In this document: positions 1 to 8,857 of the stretch, piece by piece | Layout: every line of letters begins with the position of its first letter | Numbering within the stretch: position 1 is the first letter of the stretch | DNA from: an uncultured Oscillospiraceae bacterium | GTDB taxonomy: Bacteria > Bacillota > Clostridia > Oscillospirales > Oscillospiraceae | Direction: 5' to 3' | Assembly (NCBI GenBank): GCA_947631595.1 | Contig: CANRLZ010000006.1 | Span: 1 to 58,084 of the forward strand | DNA length: 58,084 nucleotides | Notes under the pieces: model-generated | What the model saw: the letters and a program-made list of their open reading frames with translations, nothing else | Told to the model about the DNA's origin: nothing | The model's database searches: none | Translations under genes and position numbers: made by a program

Positions 1-922
1 GGGCGCTGTCCTCCCGTGGCAGGTCGGGGATGGCGTCCACCTGGAAGCGTTGCTCCAGCCCCTCCCCGCACCCGGCGGCCAGGGTTTTGGCGAAAAAGCC
101 CCGTGTGGCGGCGGCAGCGCTGAAGTCCGCGGGGTCGAAAATCTCCTCCAGCCCCCGCTGGACGACGGTGTAGCACACATCCCGCCACCAGTCCTCCTCC
201 GGGGCGGTCTGGAGGGTGGGTTCCTCTCCGTGGGCCAGGTCGTAGAGGCGTAGGGCCAGGGTGAGGCACTCCGCCTGGGTCAGCGCCCGCTCCGGGTCGA
301 ACCGCCCATCCCCCACGCCCACCATCACGCCCCTCTGGGCGCACAGGTCCACCCCCTGGGCAAACCAGCTGTCCTGGGGTACGTCGGAGAAGCGGCGGTC
401 CCAGTCCTGGCGGGTAAAGGCGCGCTCGACGCCGCCCACGGTGGCGTAGTAGGTCTCCCCCTCCCAGCGGATGGCCTCCACCGGCGCGCCCAGGTCCAAC
501 TCGCCGATGATCTGGAAGTCCTCGTCCAGGAAGGTGACCTTGTTGTTCCGGGGACTCTCGCCGTAGACCTGGTGGGTGGTCCGGGGGTCGTCCAGCAAAA
601 ACTGGCGCATCATATATTCCTCCCCCGTCCAGAGGATCTGGAACTCCCGACGGCATTGGCCGGAGAGGGCGCCCATGTAGACGCTGGCCTCCCGGATCCA
701 GGAGCGGTCGGACAGGTCGGTCCACGCCGCGCCGTCGGGGGAGTAGTAGATGGCGGAAGCGAGGGCGTAGTACACCACATAGCCCCGGCCGGTGTCCAGC
801 ACGGTGGGGATGGCGTCCGCCCCCAGCGGGCCGGTCACGGCGGACTCCTCCGCCAGGGCGGCGGGGGTCATCGCCCCCAGCAGGGCCAGGGCCAGCAGGG
901 CGGCCAGGAGTTTTCTCTTCAA
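1..922 (-). CDS. Secreted SLH-domain protein, 3' end outside window
   Basis: Read from the minus strand. A TTG start at 922 is preceded by AAAGGAGG at good spacing. The first residues (KRKLLAALLALALLG then TPAALAEE) form a signal peptide with an AxA-type cleavage site. The mature part begins with an unassigned domain that mentions no clear enzymatic motif. Further along, the run around positions 290-420 (WFAQGVDLCAQRGVMVG then GDGRFDPERALTQAE) is a typical S-layer homology repeat, so the product is probably attached non-covalently to cell-wall polymers. The frame stays open to the window edge, so about 307 residues are visible and the C-terminus is missing. It lies 57 bp downstream of nagA on the same strand and may be co-transcribed. 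Function beyond cell-surface attachment is unknown. Confidence 0.7.
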   Translation of the reverse strand, partial: MKRKLLAALLALALLGAMTPAALAEESAVTGPLGADAIPTVLDTGRGYVVYYALASAIYYSPDGAAWTDLSDRSWIREASVYMGALSGQCRREFQILWTGEEYMMRQFLLDDPRTTHQVYGESPRNNKVTFLDEDFQIIGELDLGAPVEAIRWEGETYYATVGGVERAFTRQDWDRRFSDVPQDSWFAQGVDLCAQRGVMVGVGDGRFDPERALTQAECLTLALRLYDLAHGEEPTLQTAPEEDWWRDVCYTVVQRGLEEIFDPADFSAAAATRGFFAKTLAAGCGEGLEQRFQVDAIPDLPREDSA

Positions 923-978
923 GGTAAATCCCTCCTTTTGTGTTTGCGCGCGGGCTTTCTATGGCGAGGGCGCGCCGG

Positions 979-2100
979 TCACAGCGCGCCGTGGGTCACC
1001 TCGCCCCGGAAGACCACCGCCCGCAGGGTCAGGTCCTCGTTCAGCACGGCCAGGTTGGCCGCCTTGCCCAGGTCCAGACTGCCGAAGCGGTCATAGATCC
1101 CCAGGGCCTTGGCCGGGTTCACCGCCGCGGCGGTGACGGCGTGGGCCAGGGGCACGCCGAAGGACACCGCCCGGCGCAGGCACTCCATCAGGTCGGCGCA
1201 GGACCCGGCCAGGGAGCCGTCTGGGAGAGTGGCCCGGCCGTTTTCCACCGTCACCGCCTGGCCGCCCAGGTCGTATGTCCCGTCCCCCAGGCCGGTCGCC
1301 CGCATGGAGTCGGAGATCAAGATCACCCGCTCCGGCCCCAGCAAGCGGAAGGCGGCCCGGACCGCGGCGGGGTGGACGTGCACCCCGTCGGCGATGAGTT
1401 CGCAGGCCACCCCCGGACAGTCCGCCGCCGCCCCGATCACGCCGGGACGGCGGTGGTGAAAGGGCGGCATGGCGTTGAAGAGGTGGGTCACCTGGGTGGC
1501 CCCGGCCTCAAAGGCGGCCAGGGCGGCGGCGTAGTCGGCGCTCGTATGCCCCACCGACACCCGGCACAGGCGGGAGGCTTTCCGGATGAAGTCCAGCGCC
1601 CCAGGCAGCTCCGGGGCCACCGTCACCAGCTTCACAAGGCCCTTTGCCAAGCCCTGCCACCGCTCCAAGCGGGCAAAGTCCGGCTCCTGAAGCCACTGGG
1701 CTTTCTGCGCCCCGGCCTTTTCCGGGGACAGGAACGGCCCCTCCAGGCCAATCCCCACCAGCTCCGCGCCAGGGGCGGGGTGGGCGGCGTATCGGGCGGC
1801 GGCGCGGCACAGGGCGTCCAGCCCCTCCGGGGGCAGGGTCATGCCCGTGGGGCAGATCTGGGTGACCCCCCGGCTCAGCTGGTAGTCCGCCATCCGGGCC
1901 AGGGCCTCCCCCGTCCCGTCGGACAGGTCCGCCCCGGCGCAGCCGTGGAAGTGGAGGTCGGTGAGGCCGGGGATGAGGTAACAGTTCCCCAGGTCGCGCT
2001 CCTCCCCCGCCGCCTGGGGGGCGATGGTATCCCCCTGGAGGCACAGCGTCCCCGGCTGAAAGCCCCGCCGGGGGTCAAAAAGCTGTCCTGTCAGCCGCAT
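979..2100 (-). CDS. nagA: N-acetylglucosamine-6-phosphate deacetylase
   Basis: A cytoplasmic amidohydrolase that removes acetate from GlcNAc-6-phosphate, the entry step of amino-sugar catabolism and of cell-wall recycling. The 373-residue length is normal for the family. Visible motifs are the metal-site HxH (H50, H52), LEGPFLSPEK with metal-binding E120, GH at H185, THLFNAMPPF with H206, DGVHVHP with H241, and SDSMRATG with the catalytic Asp D264. The AGS motif near residue 300 is present as LAGS. No nagB is visible beside it, so it is not in a classical nagAB operon in this window. It follows the large M60 protease gene on the same strand, and that fits use of host glycoprotein sugars, though this link is inferred. 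Confidence 0.95.
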   Translation of the reverse strand: MRLTGQLFDPRRGFQPGTLCLQGDTIAPQAAGEERDLGNCYLIPGLTDLHFHGCAGADLSDGTGEALARMADYQLSRGVTQICPTGMTLPPEGLDALCRAAARYAAHPAPGAELVGIGLEGPFLSPEKAGAQKAQWLQEPDFARLERWQGLAKGLVKLVTVAPELPGALDFIRKASRLCRVSVGHTSADYAAALAAFEAGATQVTHLFNAMPPFHHRRPGVIGAAADCPGVACELIADGVHVHPAAVRAAFRLLGPERVILISDSMRATGLGDGTYDLGGQAVTVENGRATLPDGSLAGSCADLMECLRRAVSFGVPLAHAVTAAAVNPAKALGIYDRFGSLDLGKAANLAVLNEDLTLRAVVFRGEVTHGAL

Positions 2101-2148
2101 GGGCGCGCACCCGCCTTTTCGGTAATAATGAAATCCGCCGCGGGCAGA

Positions 2149-2168
2149 GCAGGGGCTTACGCCCCTGC
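2149..2168 (-). terminator. Hairpin at the end of the M60 protease gene
   Basis: GCAGGGGC and GCCCCTGC pair around a GTAA loop that contains the stop codon of the protease gene. There is no strong U-run after it in the minus direction, so termination may be weak and nagA could be partly co-transcribed. Confidence 0.35.
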
Positions 2169-5100
2169 CCTGCTGTTGGTGAGAAAGCGGTAGAGAATGG
2201 TGGCTGCCTGGGCGCGGGTGGCGCTGCCCTGGGGGGACAGGACGCTCGCGCTGGTGCCGGTGATGAGTCCGGCGGCGTTGGCCCAGGTCATGGCCTCCAC
2301 GGCGTAGGAGCTGACGGAGGCGGCGTCGGCAAAGGCGGCCAGAGTGCCGGAAGTTTCCACCTTGTAGCCCTTGAACTGGGCGTAGCGGTAGAGGATGGCG
2401 GCGAACTGCTCCCGGCTGATGGGCGCGTCGGGGGCGAAGGCGCCGCCGCCCACGCCGTTGACGATCCCCTGCTCACCGGCCCAGCGGACGGCCTGGGTGT
2501 ACCACTGGCCGTCGGGCACGTCGGTGTAGTCCGCCCCGCCGGAGGCGGGGCTGCCCTCCAGCCGCCACAGGATGGTGACGATCATGGCCCGGGAGGTGGT
2601 CAGTTCCGGGGAGAACCGGGTCTCGGAGGTGCCCACCATCATTTTCTCCGTGTAGACGTAGCGCACCGCCGCCTCATACCAGCTCCCGGAGATCACATCG
2701 GTGAAGGGAAGCCGGTCGGGCGTTTGGGTGGAGCCGCCGGAGGAACCGCCGGAAGCACCGCCGCCGCTGCCGGAACCGCCGCCGGAACTGCCGCCGGAAC
2801 TGCCGCCGGAGACACCACCGCCGCTGCCGCCAGAGGTGCCGCCGCCGGTGGAACCGCCGCCGGAGGCGGAGGCCTGGGCGGAGGCGGTCAAAGCGGTCTC
2901 CTTGGCCACATACGCCCCGTCCGTCTCGGTGAGCTTTTCGGCGGCCACCGCCGTGCCGGTCTTCAGCTCGGCGAAGGTCCCGGTGAGGGTGACGCCGGAG
3001 AGGTTCCCCCGCCGCGCCACGGCGAAGACGTGGGCGGCGCCGGTTTCGGCGTCATACTTCGTGCCCTGGTACAGCCCCGTCTGGGCGGCGCTCTGAAGGG
3101 CGATCTTGTCCGGGGCGGGGGTGAGGGCAAAGTCCACCTGGGCAGCCACGCTCAGACTGTCCGGCCGGGCGGTGTAGCTCACCTGCCCCTGGCCGCCGGT
3201 CAGGGCCACCGGGGAGGCCTCCGCCGTCTCCGCCGCCGCGCCGGTGTCGCCGTAGATCCCGGCGGGGTCGGGAAGACCGATGGTGGGCGCCGCGTCCGCC
3301 TCCAGGCCCAGGCGCACCGCCTGGACGGTCTCCTCCGCGGGGGTGAAGGCAGTGCCGGACTCCTGGGCGGGGGCGATGGTCAGCGCCGGGGGCGCGGCGG
3401 GCAGGGTCATGGTGAGAGACGTGCTGGTGAGCCGCTGGCCGGCCAGGGCTTGGGCATCCTGGACCCGGTAGAGTTCCGCCCGCACCGCGGTCAGGCCCGC
3501 AAGCTGATCCATCTCATTATACTGTGCTCCCTCGTCGTCCACCTTGTCTCCATCTTCCAGCCAGTAGAACCACCGGCCGTCGCTGGTCTCCCCCAGGGCG
3601 CCCTTTTCGGGCACCTGGGCGAAAATCAGCTGGCTGCCGTCCAGCACCTTGCCGTTCTGATCCTTCAGGAGCACCACGTTATAGGCGGGGTCGCCCTTGT
3701 AGGCGCCGTAGAACACCACCGACCCGGCGGGGATGACGCAATCCGAGCCGTCGGCGTACTGCCCGGCGGTGTAGTCCTGGGACAGCTTGCCGTAGCCGCC
3801 CTCGATCAGCTCCACATTGTCCCCGGTGGGGCCGAGCACGTCCAGCTCCGCCAGGGCCAGGGTGCTCATGTCGGTGGCGGTGAGGCGGAGGTAGGCGGCG
3901 TCGTAGGTGTAGAGGAAGGGTTCCAGCTCGCCCTTTTCGTTCTTCCGGGCGAAGTAGAGGGTGTAGGAGCCGTCGGAGTTGAGCACCACGTCATCTCCCA
4001 TGACCCAACTGCCGGGGTTGCTGGCGGTGCCGGTGTAGGCCGCGCCCTCCTTCACCGTCTCCCAGCACTCCCCGTCCAGGCTGATCTCCACCTTGTAGCC
4101 GAACAGGCGGTATTTGTAGAGGTCGGCGGGGTCGTTGACTACCCCCTGGGCGGCGTCGCCCTGATAGTCCTCAGGCGCGGGGGTGAAGCGCAGGCCGGAG
4201 ACTTGCTCCACACCGCCCAGGTCCAGCACGATCCAGGGGCGATCCCCCACGTGCTTGCCGCAGTAGACGGTGTTGGAGTTGTTGTCCAGCGCGGCGGAGA
4301 TGGCGGAGACGGTCTGGGCGCCGGGGGTGGTATTCCCGGTCACCGGGCCGCGCTCCGGGTCGCCGTCGTCCGGCGTTACGGAGACGTCCTTGGGGGAGGT
4401 CATGTTGGTCCGGGCGCTCCAGCCGGACTTGTCGATGGCGCCGTCGTGGCAGACCTTCACCTCGGGAAGCGCCACAGGCTCCGTCTCGTTCAGCAGGCGG
4501 TCCACGCCGATGACGGTGTAGTGGAACGCCTGGTTGTTGGCGGTGGTGACGATATCGGTGTAGTGGGTCTGGTCGGCGGTGACAAAGGCCACCACCTTGC
4601 CGTTCCGGGCGATCTCGTAGCCCAGCATGGCGTCCGGGTCGGCGTTGTTGCCCAGGGCGATCTCCACCTTGTTGCCGTCGATGCGCCGGCCCTCGGCGTT
4701 TTCAATGGCGGCGGTGACGGCGGCGTTCGCCGCCATCCCCTGGCCGCCCTCCAGGCGGTAGAGACGGCTGTCGTCGTCGATGTACTGGATCTTCCGGGTC
4801 TCCTTCTCAAAGTTGGCGGCGTAGGACCGGGTGGTCTCGTCGGGAAGGATGCCCCAGGCGGTGAAGAAGTCCAGCACGTCCCGCTTCGCGGCGGCGCAGG
4901 CGGCCTGCATAAAGCGCTGGTCGCCGACGGAACCGTCGGGGAGCGCGGGGCTTGCCTTGGCGGGGTCGCGGAGATAGGACTCCAGCCGGGCGTAGAACAG
5001 CCCGTCCTGCTGGGCCTGGACGGTGTCGTAGATCCGGAAGGCGTAGTCGTTATCGTAGGCCAGGTGGAGCTGCCAGTACATGGCCAGCTGCACCGCCAGG

Positions 5101-8100
5101 TCGCCGGTGTGGCCGGTGGTGCCGGTGGCCACAGCGGCGTAGACCTTCTCATAGTCGGTGCGGAAGTTGGCGCTGGTCTCCGGGGCGCCGTCGGTCTTGG
5201 AGAGCTGGGCGAAGACGTTGTTGGTCACCTCCACCCGCTGGTAGGCGCCCGCGTTGATGCAGTGGCCGATCTCATGGGCGATGCCCCAGCCGGTGAGCTT
5301 GCCGCTGACGTACTTGCCCTGGCTGTCCGTCTCCACGGGGACAAGGCCGGTCACCTCGGCGGCGGAGCCGAACTCCACGCCGATGTGCTTCCCCCCGGCG
5401 TACATGAACGCCCCGGTGAACATCTGGTGGTAGCGGATGTTCAGACGGGTGTTGGGATAGGCGTCGTTGTCCTCCGCCGCCCGGTTCAGGCCCTTGAAGG
5501 CGTAGAAGTAGTCGATCTCCTGCTCCATGGCGGCGATGGCCTGCCCCAGCTGGGCGGCGGGGTCGGCGGCGCCCGCCAGGCCCTTCCAGATCTGGGTGGC
5601 GGGGAGGGAGTACATCATGTTCTCCAGGGTGATCTCGGTGGCGTTGAGGAAACAGTTCTGCTCGTCATAGGCGTAGCCCACGTCCCCGTGGACGGCGGTG
5701 TGGGCGGTGGGCAGCCCGGCCACATAGTCCTCAAGCTCGGCCACATAGCTCTGGATGGCGGCGGTGCGGGCGCTGCCGGTCACCCCGTCCAGGCGCAGGG
5801 TGGGGATGGCCTCCGCCCCGGACACCCGCACGGCGTAATGTTTCGCCCCCACAGCCCCGGTGTACTGGAGGTAGAGGGAGCCGCCCCGCTCGGTGGCGTC
5901 CGAGCCGATGGTGGGGATGGTCACCTCGTTCCGCCCCGCCTTCAGCCGGGTCACCGTCTTCTGCCAGGCGGCCACCTGGGCGTGGTACTGGGTGGCCACC
6001 AGGTTCAGCTCCACCTCTTTGTCCCGTGGGGTGGCGTCGTCCAGGTCGGAGACGTAGAGCACCACCGTCTCCCCCGCCCCGGCCACATAGCCCAGGGGCT
6101 GGTAGTCGGAGAGGGCTTGGGCGAAGTCGTTTTTGGGGGCGTCCTTGGCGGTGATCTGGTTGTCCACCGTCAGGACCTCCGCCGTCCGGGCGGGGTCGGC
6201 CAACAGCTCCAGGGCGTAGTTCAAATCGCTCAGGATGGTCTCCCGGTGGGGGTGGTACTCCCCGCTCGCCGTATCCAGGGTGTTCACCCGCGCCACCAGC
6301 GCGTCCACCTGGGCCTTGTCCACGGTGTCCTTCAGGGTGGTGCGCATCTCGTCGGCGAAGAGGTCGGCGACCTCCGCCTCCAGGTCGTCATATTCGTAGA
6401 GGCGCACCTCGGCCAGGGTGATGGGGGCGGTGTTGAAGGTGCGGGTGCGCAGCTGGAAGTTGTCGGCGGTGATGGGCTGCTGCGCGATGGCCTCGTAGTA
6501 CCGCCGCCCCTGGGCGTCCGCCCTGGCGTAGAGAACGGCGTCCACCCGTTGCAGGGTATTGTCCCCGTCATAGTAGCCCAACATGGCGTCGAACTGATCC
6601 ACGCTCTCGCCGCCGAAGGGGGCGAAGCGGACGGTGTCGAAGGTGTAGGTCGCATCCAGCTTGAACTCCGGCCCGCGGAAGGTGTCGTTGCGGTCCGCGC
6701 CCAGGCCGTTGTAGGCCGTGCCGTTGTCCCAGTCGCCGATCTCCAGATAGGTGCCCGGATCGTTGTCCGCGAGGACGTTCCAATCCTCGCCGCCGTAGAA
6801 GTGGAGCCTTCCCGGGTCCCGTCCGGTGCCCTGGATGCCGGTGACATGGGTCATGGCCTTGCCCGCGCTGTCCACGACGTTGATCAGGCCGTACTTGGGC
6901 AGCTCCACCCCGGCGGCGGTGAGGGGAACGGCCTCGGCGTTCTGGGACTTGGGGCTGTCGCCGTTTGCGTTGTGGGCCACCACGTAGACGGTGTAGCGCA
7001 CGCCGCCGGTGAGGTTGGGGATGGTGTAACGGGTGTCTTTGAGGTCATTCACGGCGGTGTAGTCGGCGTCGGTGGCCGCCTTGTAGTACAAGGTGAACCA
7101 CTGGGCGTCGTATTTGCAGTCCCAGCTCACCTGGAGGGACTGGACCGCCGGGGTGAGGGTGAGGTACTGCGGCCTGGGGGGCACCGTGGCGCAGGTGACG
7201 GTGTGCTGGTAGACCTCCGACCAGTCGCTGCGCCAGTCGCCGTTCACCGAGCGCACCTTGACCTGGTACGTCTCGAAGGACTTCACCGAGCCGTTGAAGG
7301 AGTCGCCCTGGAAGGTGTAGGTGGTGACGGTGGCGGCGGCGGTCTTGTTGTAGCCGGGGCCGGCCACGCTCAGCTCATAGCCCGTCACGTTGGGCTGGGC
7401 CGTCCAGGTGACGGTGAGGTTTTTGTAGCCCTGGCCGTCCGACTCGGTGTTGGTAACGCTCAACACGGCGGGGATGGACAGCTGGGGTTCCGGCACGCGC
7501 TCGGCGAAGTCGCTCAAAAATTCCACCTTGGCGATCTGGGCCAGGTTCCCCTGGTCGGCGGTGGCGGTGACCCGGATGGTCACCTTCTTGATGGCCACAC
7601 GCGCTCCCAGGTCGATGACCACCGAGCCGTCCCGCTCCACCACCGCGTCGCCGTTCCGGATCGCGGCGGCCGCGGGCAGGGCGGCGCTGTACAGCGCCAC
7701 CGGGGCGATCCGCGCGCCGATCTCGGCCTGGATGGTGACGTTGCTGCCGTCGGCGTCCACGCCCTCCACCGTCACCGTGCCGGCGGCGATGGCGCCGGTC
7801 TCCCCCTCCGGGGCGGCGATGTAGAGGGCCTCCGCCCGGACAGGGGCGGCGGCGGCCTGGGCTATCGCCTCCTCGCTCCCCTCCGGGGCGGTGAGTTCAA
7901 ACTGGGTGGGCAGGGTCAGCGCCACGGGGTTTTCCGGGCTGATGGGTTCGTCCCTGGCGGGGGAAAGGGCCACCACCGTGTCCTTCTGCTGGTCCAGCAG
8001 ATCGGTCAAAGTCCCGCTGGACAAGGTGGTCCCGTCCTCCGTCTGGGGGGTGACGGCGTCGGCCAGCACCTGGGAGGATACGGTGTGCACCACCGGGGCG

Positions 8101-8660
8101 GTGCGCGCCGCCCCGGCGTTGCGCACGGCGACGGCGAGGTCGGCAAGGTCCACCGCCCCGCTGCCATCCAGGTCCAGGGCGGGATCTGCGCTGCCCATGG
8201 CCGCCGTGATGGCGTCGGCGTCGGCGTCGTCAATGGCCCCGTCGCCGTTCACGTCCCCGGCGGGGAAGACGCCGAACAGCCCATCGGCCTCGGCGCGGCC
8301 GTCGTTGACCGAGGCGTAGTTGTACACCGTGAGCTGGACGCACCGGCCGTCCATGTCCAGCTCCTGGGTATAGGGCAGATAGCCCGGGGCGGTGAGGGTC
8401 AGGGTGTAGCGCCCATCGGGGATGGCGGACAGGTGCGCCTTGCACTCCGCCGCCCCCTGGGGCGCGGCAAATTTATCGGAAAAGGTGTCCTGGCCGTCCT
8501 GGGCGGTGAGGCGGAGGTCAAACTCCGTCTGGGCCACCGCCCCGGCGCGGTGCAGCGTCAGGGCAAGCTCTCCCGCGGCTCCCTCCGCCGCCTGCGCCAC
8601 GGGGCACAGCCCGAGCACCAAGCAAACCGTCAAAACCCAACTCAAAGCGCGCTGTTTCAT
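2157..8660 (-). CDS. Giant secreted M60-like (enhancin) metalloprotease with dockerin-like, Fn3, discoidin-like and SLH domains
   Basis: 2167 residues. A signal peptide (to about residue 24, ending AQAAEG) is followed by a dockerin-like pair of calcium loops near residues 134-182 (GDVNGDGAIDDADADAI and DLDGSGAVDLADLAV). Two Fn3-type repeats lie near 400-580. The catalytic region holds HEIGH at 1129-1133 with E1144 downstream, matching the M60/enhancin signature HEXXH(8-28)E. A discoidin/F5-8C-like carbohydrate-binding region is near 1465-1545. A Gly/Ser-rich linker of about 50 residues (near 1932-1984) leads to three SLH repeats at the C-terminus. Known M60 enzymes cleave mucin-type O-glycoproteins. 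The SLH repeats imply attachment to the cell wall, so the inferred role is a surface-anchored mucinase. It has its own promoter. Confidence 0.9.
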   Translation of the reverse strand: MKQRALSWVLTVCLVLGLCPVAQAAEGAAGELALTLHRAGAVAQTEFDLRLTAQDGQDTFSDKFAAPQGAAECKAHLSAIPDGRYTLTLTAPGYLPYTQELDMDGRCVQLTVYNYASVNDGRAEADGLFGVFPAGDVNGDGAIDDADADAITAAMGSADPALDLDGSGAVDLADLAVAVRNAGAARTAPVVHTVSSQVLADAVTPQTEDGTTLSSGTLTDLLDQQKDTVVALSPARDEPISPENPVALTLPTQFELTAPEGSEEAIAQAAAAPVRAEALYIAAPEGETGAIAAGTVTVEGVDADGSNVTIQAEIGARIAPVALYSAALPAAAAIRNGDAVVERDGSVVIDLGARVAIKKVTIRVTATADQGNLAQIAKVEFLSDFAERVPEPQLSIPAVLSVTNTESDGQGYKNLTVTWTAQPNVTGYELSVAGPGYNKTAAATVTTYTFQGDSFNGSVKSFETYQVKVRSVNGDWRSDWSEVYQHTVTCATVPPRPQYLTLTPAVQSLQVSWDCKYDAQWFTLYYKAATDADYTAVNDLKDTRYTIPNLTGGVRYTVYVVAHNANGDSPKSQNAEAVPLTAAGVELPKYGLINVVDSAGKAMTHVTGIQGTGRDPGRLHFYGGEDWNVLADNDPGTYLEIGDWDNGTAYNGLGADRNDTFRGPEFKLDATYTFDTVRFAPFGGESVDQFDAMLGYYDGDNTLQRVDAVLYARADAQGRRYYEAIAQQPITADNFQLRTRTFNTAPITLAEVRLYEYDDLEAEVADLFADEMRTTLKDTVDKAQVDALVARVNTLDTASGEYHPHRETILSDLNYALELLADPARTAEVLTVDNQITAKDAPKNDFAQALSDYQPLGYVAGAGETVVLYVSDLDDATPRDKEVELNLVATQYHAQVAAWQKTVTRLKAGRNEVTIPTIGSDATERGGSLYLQYTGAVGAKHYAVRVSGAEAIPTLRLDGVTGSARTAAIQSYVAELEDYVAGLPTAHTAVHGDVGYAYDEQNCFLNATEITLENMMYSLPATQIWKGLAGAADPAAQLGQAIAAMEQEIDYFYAFKGLNRAAEDNDAYPNTRLNIRYHQMFTGAFMYAGGKHIGVEFGSAAEVTGLVPVETDSQGKYVSGKLTGWGIAHEIGHCINAGAYQRVEVTNNVFAQLSKTDGAPETSANFRTDYEKVYAAVATGTTGHTGDLAVQLAMYWQLHLAYDNDYAFRIYDTVQAQQDGLFYARLESYLRDPAKASPALPDGSVGDQRFMQAACAAAKRDVLDFFTAWGILPDETTRSYAANFEKETRKIQYIDDDSRLYRLEGGQGMAANAAVTAAIENAEGRRIDGNKVEIALGNNADPDAMLGYEIARNGKVVAFVTADQTHYTDIVTTANNQAFHYTVIGVDRLLNETEPVALPEVKVCHDGAIDKSGWSARTNMTSPKDVSVTPDDGDPERGPVTGNTTPGAQTVSAISAALDNNSNTVYCGKHVGDRPWIVLDLGGVEQVSGLRFTPAPEDYQGDAAQGVVNDPADLYKYRLFGYKVEISLDGECWETVKEGAAYTGTASNPGSWVMGDDVVLNSDGSYTLYFARKNEKGELEPFLYTYDAAYLRLTATDMSTLALAELDVLGPTGDNVELIEGGYGKLSQDYTAGQYADGSDCVIPAGSVVFYGAYKGDPAYNVVLLKDQNGKVLDGSQLIFAQVPEKGALGETSDGRWFYWLEDGDKVDDEGAQYNEMDQLAGLTAVRAELYRVQDAQALAGQRLTSTSLTMTLPAAPPALTIAPAQESGTAFTPAEETVQAVRLGLEADAAPTIGLPDPAGIYGDTGAAAETAEASPVALTGGQGQVSYTARPDSLSVAAQVDFALTPAPDKIALQSAAQTGLYQGTKYDAETGAAHVFAVARRGNLSGVTLTGTFAELKTGTAVAAEKLTETDGAYVAKETALTASAQASASGGGSTGGGTSGGSGGGVSGGSSGGSSGGGSGSGGGASGGSSGGSTQTPDRLPFTDVISGSWYEAAVRYVYTEKMMVGTSETRFSPELTTSRAMIVTILWRLEGSPASGGADYTDVPDGQWYTQAVRWAGEQGIVNGVGGGAFAPDAPISREQFAAILYRYAQFKGYKVETSGTLAAFADAASVSSYAVEAMTWANAAGLITGTSASVLSPQGSATRAQAATILYRFLTNSRAGA

Positions 8661-8731
8661 CCAAACTCTCTCCTGTTCTCATCGAATTTTCAGACTTATG
8701 TAAACTTGTTGCGAAATTATGATACCTTGGT

Positions 8732-8761
8732 ATTGTACCTCATTTCCTCCCATGGGCGCAA
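8732..8761 (-). promoter_or_regulatory. Promoter of the M60 protease gene
   Basis: On the minus strand TTGCGC and TACAAT are 18 bp apart, about 70 bp upstream of the ATG at 8660. The fit is good but not perfect. Confidence 0.5.
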
Positions 8762-8791
8762 TCCCCTTTTCGCCTCTTTCCCACCTTTTCC

Positions 8792-8820
8792 TTGCTTTTT
8801 TCCGCCGGGGGCGCTACAAT
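8792..8820 (+). promoter_or_regulatory. Promoter of the CHAP-like gene
   Basis: TTGCTT and TACAAT are separated by exactly 17 bp. The predicted transcript start is near 8828, downstream of any upstream in-frame start, so it supports the ATG at 8858. Confidence 0.6.
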
Positions 8821-8857
8821 GGCCTTAGCTGTTCCACGCGGAGAGGGGTGCTTGTTG

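Noticed and set aside
2724-8828. Very long open frame (2034 codons) antisense to the M60 protease gene
   Set aside because: Low-complexity Gly/Val/His-rich product without motifs, caused by high G+C and codon bias of the true gene on the other strand.
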